Shown one piece after another: positions 1-6,515 of a DNA stretch of 6,526 bases. The DNA lies in NCBI GenBank assembly GCA_008933045.1, contig WBXJ01000162.1, positions 1 through 6,526 on the forward strand, read 5' to 3'. Positions within the stretch are counted from its first letter, which is position 1; every line of letters begins with the position of its first letter. Origin of the DNA: Verrucomicrobiota bacterium. GTDB lineage: Bacteria; Verrucomicrobiota; Verrucomicrobiia; Limisphaerales; SXQI01. Below the pieces are notes generated by a model, which was not told the DNA's origin, made no database searches, and saw nothing but the letters and a program-made list of their open reading frames with translations. Made by a program: the position numbers and the translations under genes.

Positions 1-24
1 CTCTTTTTTGTCTTCCGCAACTAA
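1..24 (+). CDS. 3' end of an upstream gene, possibly nuoL (partial)
   Basis: From base 1 the frame reads LFFVFRN and then TAA at 22-24, two bases before the nuoM start codon. The hydrophobic run and the tight spacing fit the end of the membrane subunit NuoL, which usually precedes nuoM in nuo operons. Only seven codons are visible, so identity rests on position alone, and the stop could be chance. Confidence 0.35.
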   Translation, partial: LFFVFRN

Positions 25-26
25 CC

Positions 27-1589
27 ATGTCCATCCTTCTCACAAGCATCATTGGACTACCGTTCGCCGGCGCACTGGCGGTGGCGGTGATTCCCCGCAG
101 CTACCAATTCGTCATCCGGAGCGTCGCACTCGTCGCGACGTTGGTTTCGATGCTGTTGGCGATCTACCTATTTACACAGTTCCAAACCGGACTTCCCGGC
201 TATCAATTTGTTCATGAACTCGCTTGGATCCCTTCACTGGGCATCAACTATCACGTGGGAGTGGATGGACTCAATGTGGGGATGATTCTGATGGGTGCGA
301 TTGTTGCATTTGCTGCGACCTGCCTCTCCCGTGAGATTAAGGAACGCGAGAAAGAATTTTACTTCCTGCTATTGATCATGATTGGCGGGATTTTGGGCGC
401 GTTTGCTTCGCTCGACCTCTTTTTCTTCTTTGCGTTTCACGAGTTTGCGCTCATCCCGACATTCATCATGATCGGCGTTTGGGGTCGAGGAGAAAATAGG
501 AACTACGCAACTTTCAATATCACGATCTATCTGACCATCGGCGCGTTGCTGGCCTTGATAGGCCTGATCGCACTCTCGGTTCAGGCGGGGGCAAACTCGT
601 TCGATATCAGAGATATCACGGCGGCGATCAAGGCCAAACCCCTGACCCAGGCCGTGCAGGCATGGATCTTCCCTCTTTTACTTTTTGGTTTTGGCATTCT
701 GGTTTCACTCTGGCCGTTCCACACTTGGGCACCGCTGGGTTACGCTGCCGCCCCGACAGCAACCGCAATGCTCCACGCAGGCGTGCTCAAGAAGTTCGGA
801 CTCTACGGTCTCATTCGTATCGCCATCCCGTTGATGCCTAGCGCGGCGCAAAGTTGGATGCAGATTCTTGCGGTTCTCTGCCTTGGCAACATTCTGTTCT
901 GCGGTTTTGTGGCGATGCGTCAACGCGACCTGAACCGTTTGATTGGTAATTCGAGTGTCGCTCACATGGGCTTTGTTTTTCTCGGAATCGCGAGCCTGAC
1001 CACCCTCGGAGTCACTGGTGCGGTCGTGATCATGATCGCACACGGGTTGCTCGCCGCTCTCTCATTCGGCATCAGTGGCCACATTTATAATCAGACGAAA
1101 TCCTTGGACATGGACCAGATGGGAGGCTTTCTTAAGCCGATGCCATTCGTGGGTTCCGCCATGGTGATGGCGATGATGGCGGGATGTGGCCTCCCAGGGT
1201 TTGCTAATTTTGTAGGTGAATCCATGACTTTATTTGCGGCGTGGAAAGTTTTTCCAGTAGTGACCAGCCTCGCCATTTGGGGTGGTCTGGTCATCGGTGC
1301 AGTCTACATGCTGCGGGCGATTCGAAGTGTTTTGCACGGACCGGTTTCGCCGATGGGAGAAAAAATGGTGGATGCCGTCAGTTTTTGGAGAAAACTGCCA
1401 TTCGCTCTCCTTTTGGTCGGTTTGTTAATTTTTGGAGTCTGGCCTCGTTTACTCACCGATAAGGTCAAGCCTTGTGCTGAGGAGATCATCGCCATGGCGA
1501 CCTTCGGTCAACCGAATGCCAAGGTCGAGCCTCCGCCGGTTAAGGGCAAACGACTTCCCGCTCGCAAACGTCCACCAGTCCGTCCCTAA
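27..1589 (+). CDS. nuoM: NADH-quinone oxidoreductase subunit M (complex I antiporter-like subunit)
   Basis: This is a 520-residue polytopic inner-membrane protein, close to the usual length of about 500, and one of three antiporter-like subunits that couple NADH:quinone electron transfer to proton pumping. Family landmarks are VGVDGLN (77-83), the TM5 glutamate E139 in FAFHEFALIP, the TM8 lysine K256 in AGVLKKFGLYG, VAHMGF (311-316), IAHG (337-340) and the TM12 glutamate E398 in NFVGES. By alignment from memory these match E. coli E144, K265 and E407. The TM7 lysine (E. coli K234) is L225 here, and the usual LPDAH loop reads APLGY, so this is a divergent NuoM. The last 22 residues form a Lys/Arg/Pro-rich tail. 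The ATG at 27 gives a typical hydrophobic N-terminus, though no clear Shine-Dalgarno sequence precedes it. nuoN follows 14 bp after the stop, so the two are surely co-transcribed. A paralogous M-type subunit of a second complex I is the main alternative. Confidence 0.95.
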   Translation: MSILLTSIIGLPFAGALAVAVIPRSYQFVIRSVALVATLVSMLLAIYLFTQFQTGLPGYQFVHELAWIPSLGINYHVGVDGLNVGMILMGAIVAFAATCLSREIKEREKEFYFLLLIMIGGILGAFASLDLFFFFAFHEFALIPTFIMIGVWGRGENRNYATFNITIYLTIGALLALIGLIALSVQAGANSFDIRDITAAIKAKPLTQAVQAWIFPLLLFGFGILVSLWPFHTWAPLGYAAAPTATAMLHAGVLKKFGLYGLIRIAIPLMPSAAQSWMQILAVLCLGNILFCGFVAMRQRDLNRLIGNSSVAHMGFVFLGIASLTTLGVTGAVVIMIAHGLLAALSFGISGHIYNQTKSLDMDQMGGFLKPMPFVGSAMVMAMMAGCGLPGFANFVGESMTLFAAWKVFPVVTSLAIWGGLVIGAVYMLRAIRSVLHGPVSPMGEKMVDAVSFWRKLPFALLLVGLLIFGVWPRLLTDKVKPCAEEIIAMATFGQPNAKVEPPPVKGKRLPARKRPPVRP

Positions 1590-1603
1590 GTTGCGCTTTG
1601 TTC

Positions 1604-3046
1604 ATGAACGCCTCTCTTTTAATTCTCGAATACGCGGTCGTTGGCATCGCGTTGGCCATCTTGTTGTTGGATCTTTGGATGCCTGCGGCGGGTAAAGCCA
1701 AACTCGGATACCTCGCAGCATTCGCCCTGACTGGGGTGCTTCTCTCCAGCTTTGTCATGCACGCCGAGACGGCGCAATACGCTTTTAACCAGAGCTATGT
1801 GTTGGATGGACTCAGCCTCTTTTTCAAACGGTTTTTTCTCTTGGCTGCGATTCTTGTGCTGTTGATCTCAGTCGAATTTGCCGATCGCATGCCCACGGGT
1901 ATCAGCGAGTTTTATGCACTCATCCTCTTTGCCCTCACAGGCATGATGCTGGCTGCTTCGGCCAACGATTTCGCGATGGTATTTGTCTCCTTGGAATTGA
2001 TTACAGTCACGTTTTATATTCTCACCAGCTTCCAACGTAACCGCACTCGTTCACTTGAATCTGGAGTCAAATATCTCATCCTCGGTGCGCTCTCTTCTGC
2101 GTTCATGGTGTATGGTATCGCCTTGATTTTTGGTGCGGCCGGCACAATGAAATTTACGGCCATCTCAACAGCCTCCGTTGCACTTGCCGGAAAGCCATTG
2201 TTTTTGCTCGGATTGCTACTCACCTTTTCTGGACTCGCGTTCAAGGTCGCTGCATTTCCTTTCCAGATCTGGGCTCCTGACGTTTACCAAGGTGCTCCAG
2301 TTCCCTCCACGGCATTTCTTGCCGTCGGATCCAAGGCTGCTGGATTTGTCCTGCTGTTACGTGTGTTCATGGGAACCGTTCCCAATATCACAGCGCAGTG
2401 GACACCGTTGCTGATCTTGGTTGCAGGGATCACAATTCTTTACGGAAACCTTTGTGCAATTCCTCAACGCAATCTCAAACGACTCCTAGGGTATTCCAGC
2501 ATCGGTAATGCCGGATATCTGCTGCTAGGTTTGGCGGCTTCTAATCAAGCGGGGGCGAGTGCCATCCTTTACTACCTCGGCGGTTACCTCTTCAGCGTGA
2601 TCGCTGCCTTCGCCGTGATTTCAGTCGTGAGTCGCGAAACTGAGGATGAGGATATTTCGGTCGTCGCAGGTCTACATCGCCGGTCGCCTCTTCTCGCACT
2701 CGCTCTGGCCCTCGCCTTTATCTCTCTCGCAGGAATTCCTCCGCTGGCAGGTTTCTTTGGAAAATTCCTTCTCCTGAAATCGATCGTTCAAAATGTGGGA
2801 CACCCCGGGGTTGCTCTGCTCCTTGGAGTCGCGCTGTTCGGAATCGTGGTTTCCTTCTACTATTACCTCGGTGTGGTTCGAGCTATTTACTGGAGCAAAA
2901 CCAGCGCAGAGCTTTCGCCGATAATCGTGCCGACTCCAATTCGTCTCGTGCTCTACACCTGCATTGCAGGAATAGTTTATCTGGGATGCTTCCCGAACTC
3001 CCCGTTGACCACCGCGACCCGCGCTGTGTTATCACTTAGGCCGTGA
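1604..3046 (+). CDS. nuoN: NADH-quinone oxidoreductase subunit N (complex I antiporter-like subunit)
   Basis: This is a 480-residue polytopic membrane protein of normal NuoN length, the antiporter-like subunit next to NuoM in the complex I membrane arm. The proton-path residues expected of the family are all present: E131 in TM5 (SLELITVTFYIL), K214 in TM7 (LAFKVAAFPFQIWAPDVYQGAP), K244 in TM8 (VGSKAAG) and K387 in TM12 (AGFFGKFLLLK). These match E. coli E133, K217, K247 and K395 by alignment from memory. The loop IPQRNLKRLLGYSSIGNAGY (286-305) is also typical. The ATG at 1604 is preferred over the in-frame TTG at 1598. Neither has a strong ribosome binding site, and translation may be coupled to nuoM, whose stop lies 14 bp upstream. 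This is the last nuo gene: its TGA overlaps the stop of the convergent aldolase gene by 11 bp. Confidence 0.96.
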   Translation: MNASLLILEYAVVGIALAILLLDLWMPAAGKAKLGYLAAFALTGVLLSSFVMHAETAQYAFNQSYVLDGLSLFFKRFFLLAAILVLLISVEFADRMPTGISEFYALILFALTGMMLAASANDFAMVFVSLELITVTFYILTSFQRNRTRSLESGVKYLILGALSSAFMVYGIALIFGAAGTMKFTAISTASVALAGKPLFLLGLLLTFSGLAFKVAAFPFQIWAPDVYQGAPVPSTAFLAVGSKAAGFVLLLRVFMGTVPNITAQWTPLLILVAGITILYGNLCAIPQRNLKRLLGYSSIGNAGYLLLGLAASNQAGASAILYYLGGYLFSVIAAFAVISVVSRETEDEDISVVAGLHRRSPLLALALALAFISLAGIPPLAGFFGKFLLLKSIVQNVGHPGVALLLGVALFGIVVSFYYYLGVVRAIYWSKTSAELSPIIVPTPIRLVLYTCIAGIVYLGCFPNSPLTTATRAVLSLRP

Positions 3047-3872
3047 TCAAGGCGAGGGCGTCGTCCACTCCCATTCCATCATGGACCATTGCCATCAACG
3101 CTCGCGTGATGCCTTTGGGTTGAGGATGTTGGATCACGTTGCGCCCATAAACAATCCCTGCGGCTCCTTGCTGAAGTAAGCCTTGAGTCCGTTCCAGAAT
3201 CACGCGATCACTCACGCGACCTCCTCCGCGGACCAACACCGGAATCCCAGAAGCCGCTTCGATCACCTTGTGATATCGGCTCACGTTGTCCGTAGGATCC
3301 GCCTTGATAATATCCGCACCCAACTCGACGGCTTGACGCACCAGATGAGTGATCGCCGTTTCATCTCCATTGACGCTGTAGCCACCCGCCTCTGCGTTTG
3401 CTTGAAAAACCAGAGGCTCTACCATCATTGGCATGCCGTAGTAATCCGATTCAGGCTTAAGTCGTAGAATATTTTCCACACATTCTGCATGCACCTCAGG
3501 CGCGCCGGGGATCTGGAAAAGATTGACGCACACACACACCGCATCATGGCGCACGGCTTGGAGCATGGTTTCTTCAATCATCAGGCTGAAGCGTCGATTC
3601 TCCGGCAATGTTTTGCCGTACACATTCGCGACGTCTGTTCGCAACACCAGCGACGGCTTGTGCCGACCCTGAATTTCCTGCAAATGCCGCGCCATCCCCA
3701 GAGTGAGTTGGATCGCATCAGGCCCGGCATCTACCAGCGTCTTAACCACCTGACGCATATCCTCAATGCCGTTCAGAAACCCCGGTTGATTAAAAAAACC
3801 GTGATCCACTGCCACGTCAAAGCAGCGGCCTGAACGGGCGTTAAACAAGCGTTTGAGTCGAAAACTTTTCAT
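3036..3872 (-). CDS. class I aldolase of the DhnA/FbaB (LsrF-like) family
   Basis: This is a 278-residue cytoplasmic TIM-barrel protein. Visible family signatures are FDVAVDHG (18-25), with Asp-His-Gly near the first strand; the predicted Schiff-base lysine K190 in ADIIKADPTDN (187-196); VLVRGGGR (212-219), a phosphate-binding strand-loop; and GIVYGRNVIQHP (239-250), the second half of the phosphate site. Class I DhnA-type aldolases reversibly cleave ketose phosphates such as fructose 1,6-bisphosphate through a lysine imine, but the family also includes LsrF (phospho-AI-2 thiolase) and other sugar-specific members, so the substrate cannot be read from sequence. The gene lies 22 bp downstream of the isomerase-like gene on the same strand, which suggests one transcript and a joint role in sugar catabolism. 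The ATG at 3872 has no strong Shine-Dalgarno sequence. Its last 11 bp overlap the end of nuoN in antiparallel orientation. Confidence 0.85.
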   Translation of the reverse strand: MKSFRLKRLFNARSGRCFDVAVDHGFFNQPGFLNGIEDMRQVVKTLVDAGPDAIQLTLGMARHLQEIQGRHKPSLVLRTDVANVYGKTLPENRRFSLMIEETMLQAVRHDAVCVCVNLFQIPGAPEVHAECVENILRLKPESDYYGMPMMVEPLVFQANAEAGGYSVNGDETAITHLVRQAVELGADIIKADPTDNVSRYHKVIEAASGIPVLVRGGGRVSDRVILERTQGLLQQGAAGIVYGRNVIQHPQPKGITRALMAMVHDGMGVDDALALITA

Positions 3873-3894
3873 CGGATCAGATCAGTTACTGAAA

Positions 3895-4938
3895 TTACTT
3901 AAGGCCCATGAGATGTTTAAGGATCGCGAATTCCAGAGCTTCATAATCGCGAGCTTCGATCATCTGCCCTTCGGCGATGCGATCCCAAGAACGCACTTTC
4001 TCCACCAAATAGAGGAACAGAGATCGACTGTTCGTTAGATGCGCCGTGACACCACGCCCTTGTTGCGTGCGCATCGCTTTGACGTCAAGTCCGATAAACT
4101 CGCCCTTCCCACCAAACCCCGCCTCCTCAAGCACGCGCACTTGGTTGAAGGCACCACGCAGGTTGGCACCACCAAAATTCTTGTCCTGATCATACTTCAG
4201 GCCGTTCTGATCGTTCAAATGGACGCTGGCTAATTTGTCGTGTGCTAATGCGAACGCCATTTCGTCACTCGCATCGAGTCCTGCCAACAGTGCGTGCGCT
4301 GTCTCAATGAGTCCCTTCACTCGCTTTGGATCATTCGAGGCATAGGCTAGAGCAACCGCATGGCCGATCGTGGGCACATACGCCTGATCCGTGGGTTCAT
4401 TCGGTTTAGGCTCAATCCAGATCTCGATTTCTTTGTCGTAATCGAGCATTTGATTGATGGTTTCTAGAAGCCGTTGATAAGCAATTCGCGCATTCTTGGA
4501 CTCACGAATGTAGCTCCCTTCGCGAGCCAACCAGAGGACCACAGCCTTACAATCCAACGCGCGGGCGATGTCGATAGATTTCCGAGTCCGATCCAACGCA
4601 TACTGACGATCCGCCGCGCTATTCGATGTGTAGGCACCGTCAACGGTCTGCGCCGGAAACCAAAGTCGTGGCGCGACAAACTCTGGCGTCAGCCCCTGAT
4701 TTCCCAGCATGGTTTTCACCGTCGCTGTCTTTTTGAGGACTTGATCAGGGCTCAATGTCTCCAGATCAGGCACCACATCGTCGTCATGAAATTGAACCCC
4801 CTCGAAGCCGAGTGGTCGGTATAAGGCGAATTTTTCCTCGTGCGGAAACACGGCTCGAACTTCCGGACCAAAAGGGTCAGCACCTTCGCTGATGTTCCAA
4901 GGGCCGAACGAAAAACGGTATTGGGTCTGTTGACTCAT
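3895..4938 (-). CDS. xylA: xylose isomerase-like TIM-barrel sugar isomerase (class I, actinobacterial type)
   Basis: This 347-residue protein resembles the shorter class I xylose isomerases of Streptomyces type (about 390 residues), metal-dependent enzymes that interconvert an aldose and its ketose in the cytoplasm. In order one sees FGPWN (11-15), DPFG (21-24), VQFHDDDVVP (48-57) with the ring-opening histidine H51 and D54, TSNSAADRQYALDRTRK (104-120), LWLAREGSY (135-143), EPKPNEP (177-183), IETAH (211-215), HLND (240-243), LKYDQD (247-252) and GLDVKAMRT (283-291). The metal ligands expected from Streptomyces are all present: E177, K179, E212, H215, D242, D250, D252 and D285. The C-terminal arm is shorter than in Streptomyces. 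The ATG at 4938 is chosen because GTGAGG lies just upstream and the conserved domain begins nine residues in; an in-frame ATG at 4992 lacks a binding site. The gene leads a two-gene unit with the aldolase. The fold and metal site are secure, but xylose as substrate is inferred. Confidence 0.8.
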   Translation of the reverse strand: MSQQTQYRFSFGPWNISEGADPFGPEVRAVFPHEEKFALYRPLGFEGVQFHDDDVVPDLETLSPDQVLKKTATVKTMLGNQGLTPEFVAPRLWFPAQTVDGAYTSNSAADRQYALDRTRKSIDIARALDCKAVVLWLAREGSYIRESKNARIAYQRLLETINQMLDYDKEIEIWIEPKPNEPTDQAYVPTIGHAVALAYASNDPKRVKGLIETAHALLAGLDASDEMAFALAHDKLASVHLNDQNGLKYDQDKNFGGANLRGAFNQVRVLEEAGFGGKGEFIGLDVKAMRTQQGRGVTAHLTNSRSLFLYLVEKVRSWDRIAEGQMIEARDYEALEFAILKHLMGLK

Positions 4939-4943
4939 AGGTG

Positions 4944-4949
4944 CCTCAC
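4944..4949 (-). promoter_or_regulatory. ribosome binding site of the isomerase-like gene
   Basis: On the minus strand GTGAGG precedes the ATG at 4938 with five bases between. It is the clearest Shine-Dalgarno sequence in the window and decides between this start and the in-frame ATG 54 bases upstream. Confidence 0.6.
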
Positions 4950-5049
4950 TACAACACATTTCCCAGAAGATTTCCACAACTTGGTTCACCATAATTCAAA
5001 AATCTGAACGCAAACAATCCGCTCAACCCGTTCTCGCTTCTACATCACC

Positions 5050-5078
5050 ATTAATTGTGAGTGTCGGGGCCGGAACAA
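5050..5078 (-). promoter_or_regulatory. possible hybrid promoter across the IS/chromosome junction, reading towards the isomerase gene
   Basis: On the minus strand TTGTTC (5073-5078, inside the IS end) and ATTAAT (5050-5055, in flanking DNA) are separated by exactly 17 bp. They match the sigma-70 consensus at 3 of 6 and 4 of 6 positions, so the case is weak. The position, about 110 bp upstream of the isomerase start, is what makes it worth recording. Confidence 0.2.
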
Positions 5079-5083
5079 AAGTG
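5061..5083 (+). repeat. left terminal inverted repeat of the IS
   Basis: This begins GTGTCGGGG and runs through CAAAAGTG. It pairs with the complement of 6503-6525 at 19 of 23 positions without gaps. Mismatches fall at positions 8, 10, 14 and 15. Confidence 0.8.
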
Positions 5084-5128
5084 AACGCAAACGGTTCAAA
5101 AGTGAACTGAGACGGAGCAAAAGTGGAA
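5071..5128 (+). repeat. three phased 16-bp repeats, probable transposase binding sites (left end)
   Basis: Copies start at 5071 (CGGAACAAAAGTGAAC), 5092 (CGGTTCAAAAGTGAAC) and 5113 (CGGAGCAAAAGTGGAA). The core is CGGNNCAAAAGTG. The start-to-start distance is exactly 21 bp both times, about two helical turns, which would place the sites on one face of the DNA. Binding by the transposase is inferred from position and from similar designs in other IS families. Confidence 0.75.
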
Positions 5129-5156
5129 TTCGGTTTTGGACTGATACTCTTTCCTT

Positions 5157-5237
5157 TGGCTTACGCATCCCTAGGGCCTCGGAGGATGCCGGAGCGGAGC
5201 GGAGGCGGACGCAGAGGCCCCAGGGATGCGTAAGCCA
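5157..5237 (+). repeat. large hairpin in the IS leader
   Basis: Arms of 24 bases at 5157-5180 and 5214-5237 are complementary apart from one mismatch. The loop of 33 bases (5181-5213) is rich in GGAGC/GGAGG. No T-run follows either arm on either strand, so it is not a standard intrinsic terminator. It sits between the left-end repeats and the transposase frame and could limit translation or block transcription entering from outside. This regulatory role is inferred; the pairing is directly visible. Confidence 0.75.
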
Positions 5238-5276
5238 CCCTCCCCGGCTCCGGGCCTTGATTTCCGCATCGCGTAA

Positions 5277-6470
5277 ATCCTCCTCTCCGATGGATGCTTC
5301 CGTCTTGAAAAGAAACAAATTACTCACCGCCTCCCCGCAGATTTCGTCCTGCGCGTCCTTTCGGATTTCAACGCGGGCCGCCAGGATGCCTCCACCTCCG
5401 CCAGCCTCCTCGGAATCGGCAAAACCCGCCTTTATCAGCTTCGCACCGCCTGGCTCATTGATCCAAAAGCCTTCCAGCCCGGCTCCAGTGGCGGCGACCA
5501 TCACGGAGCCTGGCCTCCGGAAGTTCACGCCTTCCTCCAGGGCTTTCTGCCTCTGCAATGCCCTCCCAACTACCAACTTGTCTGCGATGAGCTCCAACGC
5601 CTCTGCCACTTCAAACGCGCCCGCTCCAGCGTCGAGGCTTACGTCAAAATCCATCTTCCCCACCTGGTCCCTTCACCCCCTCGCAAGCCTCGCGTCTATC
5701 GCCGTTTTCGCCGCGCCCATATCGGCGATCTCTGGCAGCACGACAGCTCCATTCACCAGTGGTGGCCCGCTCCCGAAAAACAGGTTCTCCTCCTCACGGT
5801 CGATGACCATTCCGGCCTCAATCTGGCGGGCCGCTTCGCGCTCTCAGACACGACCTGGAACCACTTTCTGCACTTCCGCGGCGCCTTTGAGACCCACGGC
5901 ATTCCCAGATCCATTTACACCGACGCCCTCAGTCTTTTCGGACCTAGCTCCAGCAGCGACCACAGCGATCCAAAGAGCGAGTTCCAGCGCGCCCTGCGAG
6001 CCCTCGAAGTCGCCCATCTGGTCGCCCCGACTCCTCAGGCCAAAGGCAAAATCGAACGCCGTTTCGGCACCTTCCAAAGACGCCTGGTCACCCTCATGGC
6101 CCACGCCAAAGTCCAGTGCTGGGAGCACGCCGACCAGATACTGCAAATGGAAATCCAACGCCAAAACAACACGTCAAACCGCAGCACCGGAAAAGTCCCG
6201 GCCCAGGTGTGGCAGCAGGCCATCCTGCAAAAAACCGGCTCCCTCCGCCCCTGTCCGGAGTCCGCTCTGCTGGATCTTCATTTCTCCCTCCGTTGCTTGC
6301 GCAGGGTCAACCACGATCACACCATCGACTTTGAAGGGTGCAATTACGAGATCGCTTCCACCCAGCGCAAAACCGTCACTATCCTGCACCATCCCCAAAC
6401 CCGCTTTTGGGTTCTGGAGCACCCTCCTACAACGCTGTGGCCAGCTATTCTAGGGGCTTTCAACCTCTAA
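5277..6470 (+). CDS. DDE-type integrase-core transposase, start codon unclear
   Basis: The open frame spans 397 codons. The coordinates given run from just after an in-frame TAA (5274-5276) to the terminal TAA. The conserved protein probably begins near 5319, where an ATT codon follows a purine-rich stretch (GAAAAGAAAC) and gives a 383-residue product starting xTHRLPADFVLRVLSDF. Numbered from there, a helix-turn-helix lies at about 25-45 (ASLLGIGKTRLYQLRTAW), a second DNA-binding/linker region follows to about 130, and the rve-type catalytic core holds D142 (LWQHDSS), D202 (IYTDALSLFG) and E246 (KGKIERRFGTFQRRL). These residues are the expected magnesium-binding triad for strand transfer. The D202-E246 gap of 43 residues is longer than the classic 35. 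No ATG, GTG or TTG occurs in this frame before residue 260 (ATG at 6096), so the gene uses an unusual start, a frameshift from the ATG at 5290, or has lost its start. The neighbouring frame is also open here but reads as a Ser/Pro/Ala-rich shadow. Confidence 0.8.
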   Translation: MLLSDGCFRLEKKQITHRLPADFVLRVLSDFNAGRQDASTSASLLGIGKTRLYQLRTAWLIDPKAFQPGSSGGDHHGAWPPEVHAFLQGFLPLQCPPNYQLVCDELQRLCHFKRARSSVEAYVKIHLPHLVPSPPRKPRVYRRFRRAHIGDLWQHDSSIHQWWPAPEKQVLLLTVDDHSGLNLAGRFALSDTTWNHFLHFRGAFETHGIPRSIYTDALSLFGPSSSSDHSDPKSEFQRALRALEVAHLVAPTPQAKGKIERRFGTFQRRLVTLMAHAKVQCWEHADQILQMEIQRQNNTSNRSTGKVPAQVWQQAILQKTGSLRPCPESALLDLHFSLRCLRRVNHDHTIDFEGCNYEIASTQRKTVTILHHPQTRFWVLEHPPTTLWPAILGAFNL

Positions 6471-6476
6471 ACTTCA

Positions 6477-6515
6477 GTTCACTTTTGTTCCGGCAAGAAT
6501 TCCACTTTTGAACCG
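6477..6515 (-). repeat. two inverted copies of the 16-bp repeat (right end)
   Basis: Read on the minus strand, copies lie at 6500-6515 (CGGTTCAAAAGTGGAA) and 6477-6492 (CGGAACAAAAGTGAAC), 23 bp apart. The inner copy is identical over all 16 bases to the outermost copy of the left end. The spacing is 23 bp against 21 at the left, so the two ends are not equivalent. Confidence 0.75.

Noticed and set aside
705..1043. Open frames antisense or out of frame to nuoM and nuoN.
   Set aside because: They overlap highly conserved membrane-protein codons and encode compositions with no recognisable domain.
1598..1603. TTG start for nuoN two codons upstream.
   Set aside because: It has no ribosome binding site advantage; the ATG at 1604 gives the usual N-terminus.
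4939..4992. Longer N-terminus for the isomerase from the ATG at 4992.
   Set aside because: There is no ribosome binding site at 4992, the extra residues are unlike the family, and a good Shine-Dalgarno sequence precedes the ATG at 4938.
5071..5128. Short CRISPR-like array.
   Set aside because: Repeats of 16 bp with 5-bp gaps and inverted copies at the far IS end fit transposase binding sites, not repeat-spacer units.
5157..5237. Intrinsic transcription terminator.
   Set aside because: The stem is strong but no T-run follows it in either direction.
5040..5663. Open frame on the - strand (207 codons) across the IS left end.
   Set aside because: It lies antisense to the transposase N-terminus, is rich in Gly/Ala/Glu, runs through the hairpin and end repeats, and shows no recognisable domain.
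5257..6453. Long open frame on the + strand that overlaps the transposase (398 codons).
   Set aside because: The translation is low-complexity Ser/Pro/Ala/Lys with no family motif, while the next frame encodes a clear DDE transposase. It is a shadow of strong codon bias, though its ATG at 5290 may matter for a frameshift.
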